This document shows, in pieces, positions 1 through 8,459 of a stretch of 64,000 nucleotides of DNA. The notes below the pieces were generated by a model. That model did no database searches and was not told where the DNA came from. It was given only the letters and a program-made list of their open reading frames with translations. The position numbers and the translations under genes are program-made. Origin of the DNA: Pseudohalioglobus lutimaris. GTDB lineage: Bacteria > Pseudomonadota > Gammaproteobacteria > Pseudomonadales > Halieaceae. Each line of letters opens with the position of its first letter. The first letter of the stretch is position 1. The stretch is taken from positions 62,001 through 126,000 of the forward strand of contig NZ_PKUS01000013.1 in NCBI RefSeq assembly GCF_002866825.1, read 5' to 3'.

Positions 1-2
1 GG

Positions 3-74
3 CGCAAGGCGCGTAAGCCGGAGAAACTCCTGGGTTGGGTAGAGCGCTACCACCGGTTCAATCGCGGCAGATAA
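3..74 (+). CDS. C-terminal end of an upstream gene (partial)
   Basis: The frame starting at base 3 is open from the left edge to a TAA at 72-74. It encodes a basic tail ending in RYHRFNRGR. No internal start with a Shine-Dalgarno sequence is visible, so this is most simply the last 23 codons of a gene beginning outside the window. The product cannot be identified from so short a tail. The next gene, elbB, starts about 50 bp later on the same strand. Chance openness over 72 bp is possible, so confidence is low. Confidence 0.35.
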   Translation, partial: RKARKPEKLLGWVERYHRFNRGR

Positions 75-124
75 AACGCTAAAGTTGGCACTGCATAGTG
101 ATGTGATTCTCCAGGAGCTAATTG

Positions 125-778
125 ATGGCAAAGGTAGCAGTGGTCCTCTCAGGTTGCGGCGTGTACGACGGGGCAGAAATTAACGAGGCAGTGCTCACGC
201 TGTTGAGCCTTGAACAGCAGGGCGCCACTTACCAGTGTTTTGCCCCGGACCGCGAGCAGATGCATGTAATCAACCACCTTACCGGGGAGCCGGTAGCAGG
301 CGAAACCCGCAATGCCCTGGTGGAGGCAGCACGGATTGCCAGGGGTGATATCAAGGCGCTGAGCGCGCTCAATCCGGGAGAGTTCGACGCCCTGCTGGTG
401 CCGGGCGGTTTCGGCGCGGCCAAGAATCTCTGTGATTTTGCGGTCGCCGGTGACCAGATGTCAGTGCAGGACGACTTTCTCAGCGTTGCCCGCGGTTTCC
501 ACCAGGCTAACAAGCCCATAGGACTGATCTGCATTGCGCCGGTGATGGCCGCGGCGATATGCGGCGCGGGCGCGCAGTGCACCATCGGCAACGACACCGA
601 AGTGGCGGCGGCAATTGACGCGATGGGCGCGCAGCACCTGCAGTGCCCGGTGACCGAGGCGCGTGTCGATGTCGGCAACAAGCTGGTCACGACCCCCGCT
701 TACATGCTCGCGGGCAGTGTTTCCGAGGCGTATGCGGGCATCAGTGACTGTGTCAAAGAGGTGCTGGCGCTGAGCTGA
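125..778 (+). CDS. elbB: ElbB/DJ-1-superfamily glyoxalase-like protein
   Basis: 217-residue protein of the ElbB (SCRP-27A/YhbL) family in the class I glutamine amidotransferase-like/DJ-1 superfamily. It begins with the family's characteristic VVLSGCGVYDGAEI segment. It has the LVPGGFGAAKNL loop near residue 90 and the nucleophile-elbow cysteine in GLICIAPVMA near residue 134. E. coli ElbB has weak glyoxalase activity and was linked to isoprenoid production; its physiological role is unsettled. The ATG at 125 is preferred over an in-frame TTG at 122 because AGGAG at 113-117 is spaced 7 nt from it. The stop overlaps the start of the next gene by one base (TGATG), implying translational coupling. 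Confidence 0.93.
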   Translation: MAKVAVVLSGCGVYDGAEINEAVLTLLSLEQQGATYQCFAPDREQMHVINHLTGEPVAGETRNALVEAARIARGDIKALSALNPGEFDALLVPGGFGAAKNLCDFAVAGDQMSVQDDFLSVARGFHQANKPIGLICIAPVMAAAICGAGAQCTIGNDTEVAAAIDAMGAQHLQCPVTEARVDVGNKLVTTPAYMLAGSVSEAYAGISDCVKEVLALS

Positions 779-1035
779 TGGTGATCCCGGTGTGGACCGT
801 GTACATTCTCCGCTGCGCCGACGGAAGCCTGTATACGGGCGTGGCACGGGACATGGAGAAAAGATTGCGACAACACAACGGAGAGGTGGTAGGGGGGGCC
901 CGTTATACGCGGGGGCGCCGGCCGGTAGCGCTGCTCTGGTCAGAGTCGGCCGCGGATCGCAGTAGCGCGCAGCGGCGTGAGGCGGCGATAAAGCGCCTGC
1001 CCCGGCCGCAGAAGCTGGCACTGGTCGCGGGCTGA
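778..1035 (+). CDS. yhbQ: GIY-YIG nuclease-superfamily protein (YhbQ/UPF0213)
   Basis: 85-residue single-domain protein. The N-terminus WTVYILRCADGSLYTG is the GIY-YIG core (VYI ... YTG). It is followed by the arginine-rich helix around EKRLRQHN and the GGARYT segment typical of the UPF0213/YhbQ family. These small proteins resemble the catalytic domain of UvrC and have been linked to DNA repair, but a firm substrate is not established. The ATG overlaps the elbB stop by one base, so the two genes are almost certainly co-transcribed. Length matches the family. Confidence 0.88.
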   Translation: MVIPVWTVYILRCADGSLYTGVARDMEKRLRQHNGEVVGGARYTRGRRPVALLWSESAADRSSAQRREAAIKRLPRPQKLALVAG

Positions 1036-1060
1036 CGTTGGCTTTTTGCGGAATAATACG

Positions 1061-2158
1061 GTGAAACGATTCAGGAAACTCTATCTGCATATCGGTCTGG
1101 GCAAGACCGGTACGACGTCTGTGCAGCGCGATATTCTCGCCAACGCGAAGCTGCTGGAGTCAAAGCACGACATTTTCTATCCCACACACTTCCCCCATGA
1201 GCGCCACTTCCACGGCAATCATTCGATTCTGCTGCGCGCCCTGTATTCCTCGCATGCGGATGTGCGTGCTCGCCTGGTGGCCCGCGGGCTGGAATCAGCA
1301 GAGCAACTGGCGGCGTATAACAAGCAGACCCTGGCCTGCCTTGAGCGCGGGTTTGCCCAGACCGGTGCGGCAAACCTGATGCTGTCCGCCGAGAGTGTGG
1401 CGCATTTCTACCGCCCTGACATGCTTGAATTGGCGCAGTGGCTGAGCGGCTACGCGGATGAAATCATTGTGCTGGCCTGTGTGCGGCACCCGGTGCACGC
1501 TCTTTCCAGTGAAATCCAGCAACGGTTGAATATAGGCAGCGTGTTGGAAGACCTGTATGCAAAGCCACCTTTCTATCGCTTCAAGTCCCTGTTCCAGAGG
1601 GTTGAGCGAGCTTTTGGCCCTGGCTCCCTGGTGGTGTATGACTTCAGTGCCGCCGTGGCCGACCCCCGGGGCCTGACGCGGGCCATGTTTGCCCAGCTGG
1701 GTATCGACCTGGGTGAGCAGTTTCGTCCCCGCCCGCCATCCAATACCAGTATGAGCCACGAGGCGGCGCTGTTGATCAGTGCACTCAATCACAGCCTGCC
1801 GGTGATGGTTAATGGCGCCCGTAATCGGCTGCGCAAGGCCAATGAAATACAGCGCCTGGCAAAGATACCGGGCCGTAAATACACCGCACCGGCAGCCGTG
1901 TATGAGCAGGTCGTCGCCAGCATGAAGCCGGACCTGGACTGGCTGCGCGAACACTATGGCCTGGCGCTGGACGCCAGCTACCCGGATCCGGGCGCGGCCT
2001 ACGACAGTTTCAGCCCGGAGAGTATTGAGGCGATTGCCCTGGAGCTGGCCGCTTACTCGCGGATGCGCTATGGCTTGTTGTCGCCGTTGATATCGTCTTA
2101 CGCGAGCCTGCGTGCATTGGGCAGCAGGTGCTATCGAGCGCTGGGTGGACGGCGCTAG
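1061..2158 (+). CDS. Sulfotransferase-family protein
   Basis: About 365 residues. The N-terminal LYLHIGLGKTGTTSVQ is a P-loop-like PAPS-binding motif (5'-PSB loop), the signature of bacterial sulfotransferase-like proteins that often modify surface glycans. The segment VLACVRHPVHALSSE near residue 145 matches the 3'-phosphate-binding region, in which an Arg and a Ser contact PAPS. The acceptor cannot be predicted. The start is uncertain: GTG at 1061 is spaced about 8 nt from GCGGAA, whereas a TTG at 1046 would add five residues. The stop overlaps the convergent yheS stop by 4 bp, so there is no intergenic terminator. No glycan or capsule genes flank it here. Confidence 0.75.
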   Translation: MKRFRKLYLHIGLGKTGTTSVQRDILANAKLLESKHDIFYPTHFPHERHFHGNHSILLRALYSSHADVRARLVARGLESAEQLAAYNKQTLACLERGFAQTGAANLMLSAESVAHFYRPDMLELAQWLSGYADEIIVLACVRHPVHALSSEIQQRLNIGSVLEDLYAKPPFYRFKSLFQRVERAFGPGSLVVYDFSAAVADPRGLTRAMFAQLGIDLGEQFRPRPPSNTSMSHEAALLISALNHSLPVMVNGARNRLRKANEIQRLAKIPGRKYTAPAAVYEQVVASMKPDLDWLREHYGLALDASYPDPGAAYDSFSPESIEAIALELAAYSRMRYGLLSPLISSYASLRALGSRCYRALGGRR

Positions 2159-4044
2159 CCGCCCGCAGCTTCCAGCTCTTCCTGTAGCACCAGCCAGGCC
2201 TCTTCCAGTTCGCTGGCACGCTGCTTCAGTTCGCCTTCGCGCTGCAGCAGAGCGCCCAGTTCATCCTTGCGGCTCTCATGGTATAGCTCAGTATCGGCCA
2301 GGTCCTGCTGAATCCGCTGCAACTGGCTTTCAACCCGTGCCATTTCGGTTTCGTTTTTTTCCAGACCCTTGCGCAGCGGTCGCAGCTTTGCGCGCTGGGC
2401 CGCCGCCTGCTGCCGCTTCTCCTTGCGCGACCCATCGACGTCGGACTCCACCTGCTCTGTTGGTTTTTCGGTCCTGAAATTGCCCAGCACCCATTGCTCG
2501 TAGCCCTCCAGGTCCTGTTGGTATTCATCTACCCTGCCGTCGTGCACCAGCAACAGTTCCTCTACGGTATTACGCAGCATGTGGCGGTCGTGACTCACCA
2601 GTATCAGTGCGCCTTCATAGGCCTGCAGGGCGACTTCCATGGCATGACGCATTTCCAGGTCGAGGTGGTTGGTGGGCTCATCCAGCACCAGCAGGTTGGG
2701 TCGTTGCCAGACTACCATCGCCAGTGCCAGGCGCGCCTTCTCGCCGCCTGAGAAGGGTGCTACGGCGCTGGTCGCCGCGTCGCCGCGGAAGTTGAAGCCG
2801 CCAAGGAAGTTGAGAATTTCCTGCTCGCGCGCCTCAGGGCTCAGGCGCTGGATGTGCAGGGCGGGGCTGGCTTCCATGTCCAGCGCCTCCAGTTGTTGCT
2901 GGTCGAAATAACCGATGTGACAGTGCTCGCCGGCGGTGATGTCGCCGCCCAGTAAAGGTAGTTGCCCCACCAGTGACTTCAGCAGGGTGGATTTACCCGC
3001 GCCGTTACGTCCTAGCAACCCGTAACGGCTTCCCGGGCGCAGTTGCAGGTCCACGCCCTGCAGTACGGGGATGTCCGCATAGCCCAGCACTGCCTCGTCC
3101 AGTCGCAGCAGGGGGTCGCTGGTTTTGTCAGCAGGCGGGAAACTGAAATCAAAGGGTGAATCGATGTGGGCCGGCGCGATGGCTTGCATGCGTTCCAGCT
3201 CCTTGAGCCTGCTCTGGGCCTGTTTCGCCTTGGTCGCCTTGTAGCGGAAGCGGCGCACGAAGTCATCAATCTCGGCAATGCGGCGTTGCTGTTTCTCGAA
3301 GCTGGCCTGCTGGTTGGCCAGTCGCTCCGCACGCTGCGCCTCGAACTGGGAGTAGTTGCCCTTGTAGCTGCGCAGTTGCTGTTGCTCAATGTGCAGAATG
3401 CGCTCGCAGGTGGCGTCGATGAAATCCCGGTCGTGAGAGATCATCAACAGGGTGCCGGGGTACTGTTGCAGCCATTGCTGCAGCCACAGGGTCGCATCCA
3501 GGTCCAGGTGGTTGGTGGGTTCGTCGAGGAGGAGAATGTCCGACGGCGTCATCAGCGCGCGCGCCAGGTTGAGACGGATGCGCCAACCGCCTGAGAAGTC
3601 GCTGACCGCGCGGCCCGGGGCGTCGTCGGCAAAGCCCAGGCCCTGCAGCAGTACCTCGGCGCGGCGCGCGGCGCTATAACCGTCTATGGCGTCCAGCTCC
3701 GAGTGCAGTGGCGCGGCGGCAGCGTAGTCGCCGCGGGACTCCAGTTCGTGCAGCCTGTCCATCAGTTGCGCCAGCCGGTGATCCCCGCGCCAGACGTATT
3801 CCCCCGCCGGCAGCTTGGTTGCATGGACTTCCTGGGCCATATGCGACAGGCGCAGGTTGCTCATGCCCTGGATTTCGCCGTGATCGGCACCCAGCTCCCC
3901 CAGTAACAGGGCGAAGAGCGTGGATTTGCCGCTGCCATTGGCACCGATCAATGCCAGGTTCTGTCCAGGCTGGATGGTAACGTTTGCGTCTTGCAGCAGC
4001 AGCTTGCTGCCGCGACGCAGTTCGATGTCGCGCAGTATGATCAT
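2155..4044 (-). CDS. yheS: ABC-F ATPase YheS
   Basis: 629-residue soluble protein with two ABC ATPase domains. The first has Walker A GANGSGKST near residue 35, signature SGGW and Walker B LLLDEPTNHLDL. The second has GRNGAGKST, FSGGEKAR and LVLDEPTNHLDL. They are joined by an ABC-F linker rich in Arg/Lys/Gln, and a charged coiled-coil C-terminal extension follows (about residues 530-629). There is no membrane domain. ABC-F proteins act on the ribosome at the E site, and YheS is the family whose linker and C-terminal extension match best. The gene is monocistronic and convergent with the sulfotransferase gene. A second ABC-F gene, uup, lies at 16.5-18.4 kb. Confidence 0.92.
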   Translation of the reverse strand: MIILRDIELRRGSKLLLQDANVTIQPGQNLALIGANGSGKSTLFALLLGELGADHGEIQGMSNLRLSHMAQEVHATKLPAGEYVWRGDHRLAQLMDRLHELESRGDYAAAAPLHSELDAIDGYSAARRAEVLLQGLGFADDAPGRAVSDFSGGWRIRLNLARALMTPSDILLLDEPTNHLDLDATLWLQQWLQQYPGTLLMISHDRDFIDATCERILHIEQQQLRSYKGNYSQFEAQRAERLANQQASFEKQQRRIAEIDDFVRRFRYKATKAKQAQSRLKELERMQAIAPAHIDSPFDFSFPPADKTSDPLLRLDEAVLGYADIPVLQGVDLQLRPGSRYGLLGRNGAGKSTLLKSLVGQLPLLGGDITAGEHCHIGYFDQQQLEALDMEASPALHIQRLSPEAREQEILNFLGGFNFRGDAATSAVAPFSGGEKARLALAMVVWQRPNLLVLDEPTNHLDLEMRHAMEVALQAYEGALILVSHDRHMLRNTVEELLLVHDGRVDEYQQDLEGYEQWVLGNFRTEKPTEQVESDVDGSRKEKRQQAAAQRAKLRPLRKGLEKNETEMARVESQLQRIQQDLADTELYHESRKDELGALLQREGELKQRASELEEAWLVLQEELEAAGG

Positions 4045-4285
4045 ATGGCGGCGGATTCTACGCGCGGGGTTGGCTTTTCACCAGCGCCGGACACCGGTTG
4101 GTGAGGGGTGGCAACCGGCTGGGCCCGGTAGTACACTGCGGGTCCACTGCGCTCCGCACTCCTTCGCTACCAGTCAGCTATGCCCGGGCAATCAAGCCGG
4201 AGCCCGCTGTAAAAAAGGAAAGCGGTGGCAGTTTCAGCAGGGCACTTCGGCTGCCTAATACAGTTTTTAAAGATGGAATGACGCT
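4045..4285. other. Intergenic region between divergent yheS and the FKBP gene
   Basis: 240 bp between two divergent genes, so it must contain both promoters. No strong -35/-10 pair, palindrome or structured RNA was found by eye. TAATAC near 4256 is a possible -10 for the plus-strand gene, but it has no good -35. Confidence 0.4.
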
Positions 4286-5047
4286 ATGAAGAAGTACGTA
4301 TTGCCGCTTGCAGTGGTTGGAATGTTCAGCCTGCAAGCCTGTAACGAACAGACCGCCAGCACCGATAGTGCAGCGGCCCCGGCGGCCCCGGCTGCCGTCA
4401 GCCTGGAAAGCTCCGAACAGCGTCTCAGCTACGGTATTGCTTTCGGGCTGGGTCAGCGCATGGCCCAGGACGGCATGCCAATGGACGTAGATGCTTTTGT
4501 CGCGGGCTACCGTGATGGCGCTGGTGGCGGCGAAGGCAAGATGACGGAGGAGGAGATTGCCGCTGAGATGCAGGCCTACCAGGAAAAGATGGTTGCCGAG
4601 CAGCAGGAAACACAGGCAAGGATGTCAGAGGCGAATCTGGCTGCGGCCACCGCCTTTCTCGAAGAGAACAAGGCACGCGAAGGTGTAATGGTTACCGAGA
4701 CCGGTTTGCAGTACGAGATTCTTGAAGCGGGCGAAGGCGCCAGCCCCGGCCCTGAGGATACCGTGGAAGTGCATTATCTAGGTACTCTGGTCGACGGTAC
4801 TGAGTTTGACTCATCCTATGCGCGTGGCGAGACCGTGACCTTTGGCGTTGGCCAGGTAATTCCCGGATGGACTGAAGCTCTGCAGCTGATGAATGTCGGT
4901 TCAAAGTACCAGCTGGCGATTCCCCCGGAGCTGGGTTATGGCGCCGGTGGTGCTGGCCAGATGATTGGCCCGAATTCCGCGCTGATCTTTGAGGTGGAGC
5001 TGATCAGCATCCCCAGCCAGACCGAAGAAGCTGCCGCGGCAGAGTAA
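4286..5047 (+). CDS. FKBP-type peptidyl-prolyl isomerase, lipoprotein (FkpA/Mip-like)
   Basis: 253 residues. A lipoprotein signal peptide ends in the lipobox LQAC with the lipidated Cys at position 19. An Ala/Pro-rich tether follows, then an FKBP_N dimerisation domain (about residues 40-140, rich in Glu/Gln helices). The C-terminal FKBP domain (about 145-245) contains VEVHYLGTLVDGTEFDSSY, VIPGWTEALQLM and LIFEVELISI. It would catalyse cis-trans isomerisation at prolines and act as a periplasmic chaperone anchored to a membrane. Asp at +2 is absent (Asn follows the Cys), so outer-membrane sorting by Lol is plausible. GGAATG at about 4275 provides a weak ribosome-binding site. Confidence 0.9.
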   Translation: MKKYVLPLAVVGMFSLQACNEQTASTDSAAAPAAPAAVSLESSEQRLSYGIAFGLGQRMAQDGMPMDVDAFVAGYRDGAGGGEGKMTEEEIAAEMQAYQEKMVAEQQETQARMSEANLAAATAFLEENKAREGVMVTETGLQYEILEAGEGASPGPEDTVEVHYLGTLVDGTEFDSSYARGETVTFGVGQVIPGWTEALQLMNVGSKYQLAIPPELGYGAGGAGQMIGPNSALIFEVELISIPSQTEEAAAAE

Positions 5048-5062
5048 CTGGAGCCACCGGTG

Positions 5063-5524
5063 TCAGCTACGCTGGCGCCGGTGACTGTTATGCAGGCCGG
5101 CGATAAGCTGGTCTTCCAACTGGAAGCGCGATTCCAGCACTTCCCCCAGGGCCGAGAGATCCCGCTTCAGCTTCCCGTTCTCACTGGCGCTGTCGCTGTA
5201 TTTTTCTTCATAGGCGAGGATCACTTCTGTGGTGTCGCCAATGGCTGGCATGACCTTCTCTGCGAGGCTATTGCTGCCATCTCCAAAGCTCTCCGCCTCC
5301 TCCAGTAGTTCGTGGTAGACCTCGAAATGCCCCGCTGAGATATAGTCCACCAGTAACTGGCAGAGCACATGCTGGCGCCGTTGCAGTCCTTCGGCGTCCA
5401 GCAATCCGTCCATGCCGACAACGATCTCGGTGTATTTGCCAAGCAGTTCCCTGCGCTCCCGGAGCCAGCGAGTGAGTAGCTGTTCTACGGCTTCGAACTG
5501 TTGCTGGGGGCTTCTATGCGGCAT
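5063..5524 (-). CDS. rsd: Rsd/AlgQ-family anti-sigma-70 regulator
   Basis: About 153 residues. The family hallmarks are RWLRERRELLGKYTEI near the N-terminus and LCQLLVDYISAGHFEVY near residue 55. Rsd binds region 4 of sigma-70 and favours alternative sigma factors in stationary phase; the Pseudomonas orthologue AlgQ also influences alginate production. The ATG at 5524 is chosen over one at 5533 because CAGGA is placed 8 nt upstream of it. It lies immediately downstream of dsbB and overlaps its end by 11 nt, the same pairing as algQ-dsbH in Pseudomonas. It converges on the FKBP gene. Confidence 0.88.
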   Translation of the reverse strand: MPHRSPQQQFEAVEQLLTRWLRERRELLGKYTEIVVGMDGLLDAEGLQRRQHVLCQLLVDYISAGHFEVYHELLEEAESFGDGSNSLAEKVMPAIGDTTEVILAYEEKYSDSASENGKLKRDLSALGEVLESRFQLEDQLIAGLHNSHRRQRS

Positions 5525-6035
5525 TGCGGGCATCCTGGGGATAATGGCGGAAGGCTTGCCACAGGCAGATGCCTGCGGTGATGACGAACAGGATCAGGGT
5601 TTGCTCGGGTATGGACAAGCCCATGAATGTCCACATGGTTTCTGCGCAGTTGCCGTCACCCATCATGACAATCGAGAGCGTCTCAGTGAAGGGCAGTGTC
5701 TCCAGCATATACCCCAGGCTGGGTCCGCAGGCCGGGACCTGCTCCGGAGGCAGGTGCTGCAGCCAGACGTGCCGGCCGGCAATGGCGGCGCCGCCCAGGG
5801 CACTTGCTGCGCAAAGCCAGGCGTAAATGCGGTTGCCGATCGCCCGCGGATTATGGATGACGGCGATCAGTGCAATCAGGCCCCAGGCCACCACAAAGGC
5901 GCGCTGGGTCATGCACAGGGGGCAGGCGGCGAGGTTGAGTTGGCGCTCCAGGTAGCCCATGGCGAACGCCATGGAGATGATTGCCAGAAGTGTCAGGCCG
6001 ATAAATACCATCCTGGGGGTCAATGATTGCAACAT
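5514..6035 (-). CDS. dsbB: Disulfide bond formation protein DsbB
   Basis: About 173 residues with four predicted membrane helices. The first periplasmic CxxC is present as CPLCMTQR near residue 39. The second redox cysteine pair lies in the second periplasmic loop (PACGPS ... NCAETMW). DsbB reoxidises periplasmic DsbA and passes electrons to ubiquinone. The ATG at 6035 is used because AAGGA sits 9 nt upstream; the longer frame to 6095 lacks a credible site. The stop overlaps rsd. No dsbA is present in the window. Confidence 0.92.
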   Translation of the reverse strand: MLQSLTPRMVFIGLTLLAIISMAFAMGYLERQLNLAACPLCMTQRAFVVAWGLIALIAVIHNPRAIGNRIYAWLCAASALGGAAIAGRHVWLQHLPPEQVPACGPSLGYMLETLPFTETLSIVMMGDGNCAETMWTFMGLSIPEQTLILFVITAGICLWQAFRHYPQDARNAA

Positions 6036-6128
6036 GAATCCTGTTCCTTGATTTTCAGCCGTCACGTTAGGTGCTTTTCTCGCCGGATGCAACACGGCGA
6101 GCGCTTCGTTGGATACGTCTACAGAGGT

Positions 6129-6716
6129 TTAGTTCAGCCGTTGCCGGGTGGTTGCCGCCCAGGACTGCAACTCGGGGTAAAACTCGAGGAAGGCCTGCTC
6201 CAGCTTGTTTCTTACGGGGTCAATGTCTGCACGGACATCCTCGAAGGGGTTGCCGCGACGAAAACGCTCACCGATGCGCGTTGCACTTGCCGGGACTGTT
6301 TCCCAGTCGTTGTACCTGCCAAGAATATCATGTTGCAGCATACGCTTGCGCATATGCTCAGCACTGCCACTGAGATGGTGGCTGTTCTGTTCCAGTTGGT
6401 GATAAACGATCGGGATGAAGTTGGCCAGTGGCAAATCGCTGAACTTATCCCAGTGCAAACTCAGGTAGTGGTCAAAGCTGAGGTCGATGAGAATTCCGGC
6501 GTAACGGCGCATTGCCTGCGGGAATTCTCTGCGCAGTTCCGCCATCAGGGGGTGCGAGTCGGTGTAGGCATCGATTGCCCGGTGCAGGGCCACGCCGCGC
6601 TCAATATTGCCCGGCAGCTCCCCGCGCAGCCAGCCCTTGCGAAAATCGCCCTCCAGTGCACCGACTACCAGGCCCTCTTCGGGCCAGGCCAGGTGAAAGT
6701 GGGCGAGGAAGTTCAA
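6129..6716 (-). CDS. acpH: ACP phosphodiesterase AcpH
   Basis: 195 residues beginning MNFLAHFHLA, as in E. coli AcpH. It has conserved GDFRKG, GVALHRAIDAYTD and the helix around DLSFDHYLSLHW. AcpH hydrolyses 4'-phosphopantetheine from acyl carrier protein, giving apo-ACP; the conserved Asp and His residues (HRAID, DH) belong to an HD-like metal site. Its ATG overlaps the gshA stop by 4 bp (ATGA), so it is the second gene of a gshA-acpH operon. Why thiol synthesis and ACP turnover are coupled is not evident. Confidence 0.9.
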   Translation of the reverse strand: MNFLAHFHLAWPEEGLVVGALEGDFRKGWLRGELPGNIERGVALHRAIDAYTDSHPLMAELRREFPQAMRRYAGILIDLSFDHYLSLHWDKFSDLPLANFIPIVYHQLEQNSHHLSGSAEHMRKRMLQHDILGRYNDWETVPASATRIGERFRRGNPFEDVRADIDPVRNKLEQAFLEFYPELQSWAATTRQRLN

Positions 6717-8305
6717 GGCCTGGGCAGCGTCGCATATTGTTGGTAGAAATTCGCCAGGTATTGCTCGAAGCTTATCTCCTGCTCCGCTTCGAGCTCGGCC
6801 TGTGCCTGCAGCGAGTTGCGGGTCTGTTCTTCAAATGCGGCGATCTTCTGTGGTGACAGCGGGTGCTCGCGAAAATGCTCAGCCCAGCGCTGGCTGTAGC
6901 CCAGGGCCATGCGGAAAAAGGGAAGACTTCCTTCACGCATCTCGCGTAACACCCGGGCAGATGGCGTCAGCTCAGGGTCGGCGACCTTGGCCAGTTGTTC
7001 ACGCAGGGATTCTGTGTAGCCGCGGCTGTCATGCGCCGTATTCAGTGCCTCGGCGATATCCCGCATGCTCTCCAGCAGGTCCCTGCCCCAGTCGGCCAGC
7101 GAGCGCTCACCGTCCCAGGTTTGCAGCAGCAGACCCGGTTCGCGACCCCGGTTGACCACGGCCTCCATGTTGCTCGCCATGCCGTCCTGCTCTGCGTCGT
7201 CGCAGGGTGGACTGTCCTTCAGCAGGCAGAACAGCAGGAAGGTATCAAGAAAACGGATTTCCTGCGCATCAAGACCCAGCGGTGTAAAGGGGCTCACATC
7301 GACACAGCGTACCTCTATGTACTCAATGCCTCGCTCGGTGAGCGCGTGCAACGGGGTCTCACCGGAACGGGTGACCCGCTTCGGGCGAATGGGGCTGTAA
7401 AACTCGTTCTCGATCTGCAGCAGACTGTCGTTGAGTTGCTGGTAGTCGCCTCCGGCGCCGCAACTGAAGCGACTGTAGCCAGGATGGGGTTGCATGATGG
7501 CCTGACGCAGCGTCTCCACATAGTTGGGCAGGGAGTTGTAGCAAATACGCAGGTCCTTCTGCGCGTCGCTGTTGTAACCCAGGTCCCCCATGCGCAAGGC
7601 AGTGCCATAGGGCAGGTGCAGACTGTGGCCGTCACCGAAGGGTTGCAAGCCATGGTTTTCGCGATGGCGCAGGAAGCTCCCGCAGACCGCAGGGGAGGCG
7701 CCGAACAGGTAGATCAGCAGCCAGGAGTAGCGCCGGAAATTGCGGATTAGCCCAAGGTAGCGCTCGCTGATGTAGTCCTGCAGGTCGCCCGGTTTTCCGG
7801 CGCTGCCCCAGGCGTCCTCCCAGTAAGCCTGGGGCATGGAAAAGTTGTAGTGGATGCCGGCGATGGTTTGCATTACCCGGCCATAGCGGTGGCCCAGGCC
7901 GTAGCGATAGACTGTTTTCATCCGGGCCACGTTGGAGCTGCCGTACTGCGCCACGGGGATGTCCTTGTCATCGCCCAGTTGGCAGGGCATGGAGGTGCTC
8001 CAGAGGATCTCATCCCCAAGCTGGCTGTATACGAAGCGATGAATGTCCTCCAGGGTCTGCAGGCTCTCTTCAATACTGGTGCTCACCGGAGTGATGAATT
8101 CCATCAGTGCTTCGGAATAGTCTGTAGTAATGCTGCTATGCATCAGTGCTGAGCCCAGTGCGGGCGGATGCGGCGTTTGTGCCGCGAACCCCTGGGGGTT
8201 GACCCTGAGGCTTTCCTTCTCGATACCGCGGCCGATGTTGCGCAGCATGTCCTGTTGTTTGGGTTGCCGCAGCGATGCTATCTGCTGCTGTAATGGGGAA
8301 GACAA
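6713..8305 (-). CDS. gshA: Glutamate-cysteine ligase GshA
   Basis: 530 residues, the length of the proteobacterial type 1 enzyme. It contains NIGRGIEKESLRVN near residue 23, SSITTDYSEALMEFITP, the LWSTSMPC segment and YIEVRCVDVSPFTPLGL. It performs the first and rate-limiting step of glutathione synthesis, joining L-glutamate and L-cysteine with ATP in the cytoplasm. The start is a TTG at 8305: its spacing from the conserved NIGRG motif matches E. coli GshA, and AAGGAG sits 6 nt upstream. The Shine-Dalgarno is self-complementary to the bases next to the start (see findings), which suggests limited translation. Confidence 0.94.
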   Translation of the reverse strand: MSSPLQQQIASLRQPKQQDMLRNIGRGIEKESLRVNPQGFAAQTPHPPALGSALMHSSITTDYSEALMEFITPVSTSIEESLQTLEDIHRFVYSQLGDEILWSTSMPCQLGDDKDIPVAQYGSSNVARMKTVYRYGLGHRYGRVMQTIAGIHYNFSMPQAYWEDAWGSAGKPGDLQDYISERYLGLIRNFRRYSWLLIYLFGASPAVCGSFLRHRENHGLQPFGDGHSLHLPYGTALRMGDLGYNSDAQKDLRICYNSLPNYVETLRQAIMQPHPGYSRFSCGAGGDYQQLNDSLLQIENEFYSPIRPKRVTRSGETPLHALTERGIEYIEVRCVDVSPFTPLGLDAQEIRFLDTFLLFCLLKDSPPCDDAEQDGMASNMEAVVNRGREPGLLLQTWDGERSLADWGRDLLESMRDIAEALNTAHDSRGYTESLREQLAKVADPELTPSARVLREMREGSLPFFRMALGYSQRWAEHFREHPLSPQKIAAFEEQTRNSLQAQAELEAEQEISFEQYLANFYQQYATLPRP

Positions 8306-8316
8306 GGAGAGCTCCT
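8301..8316 (-). promoter_or_regulatory. Self-complementary Shine-Dalgarno upstream of the gshA TTG start
   Basis: Read on the minus strand, AAGGAG is followed after CT by CTCCTT, whose last two bases belong to the TTG start codon. AAGG and CCTT can pair across a 6-nt loop, hiding both the ribosome-binding site and the start. The combination with a rare TTG start suggests low or conditional translation. Visible in sequence; the regulatory meaning is inferred. Confidence 0.4.
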
Positions 8317-8318
8317 TA

Positions 8319-8354
8319 CAATTAGCAGTAAAGAACAGAAATTCCTGTTAATTG
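8319..8354. repeat. Inverted repeat in the gshA/Omp85 divergent region
   Basis: CAATTAGCAG at 8319-8328 and CTGTTAATTG at 8345-8354 form a 10-bp inverted repeat with one mismatch and a 16-bp spacer, 13 bp upstream of the gshA start. It may be an operator or a leader hairpin. No regulator gene is adjacent. Confidence 0.35.
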
Positions 8355-8459
8355 CTGCCGTTTTGAGGCGATATAGAAGAAGGCCAAGTTTAGCTCTCAC
8401 AGCGTGAGGAGTACAGGCAGAGGATTGTCAGTATCTCTCAACAGGGATATCGTGCTCGT

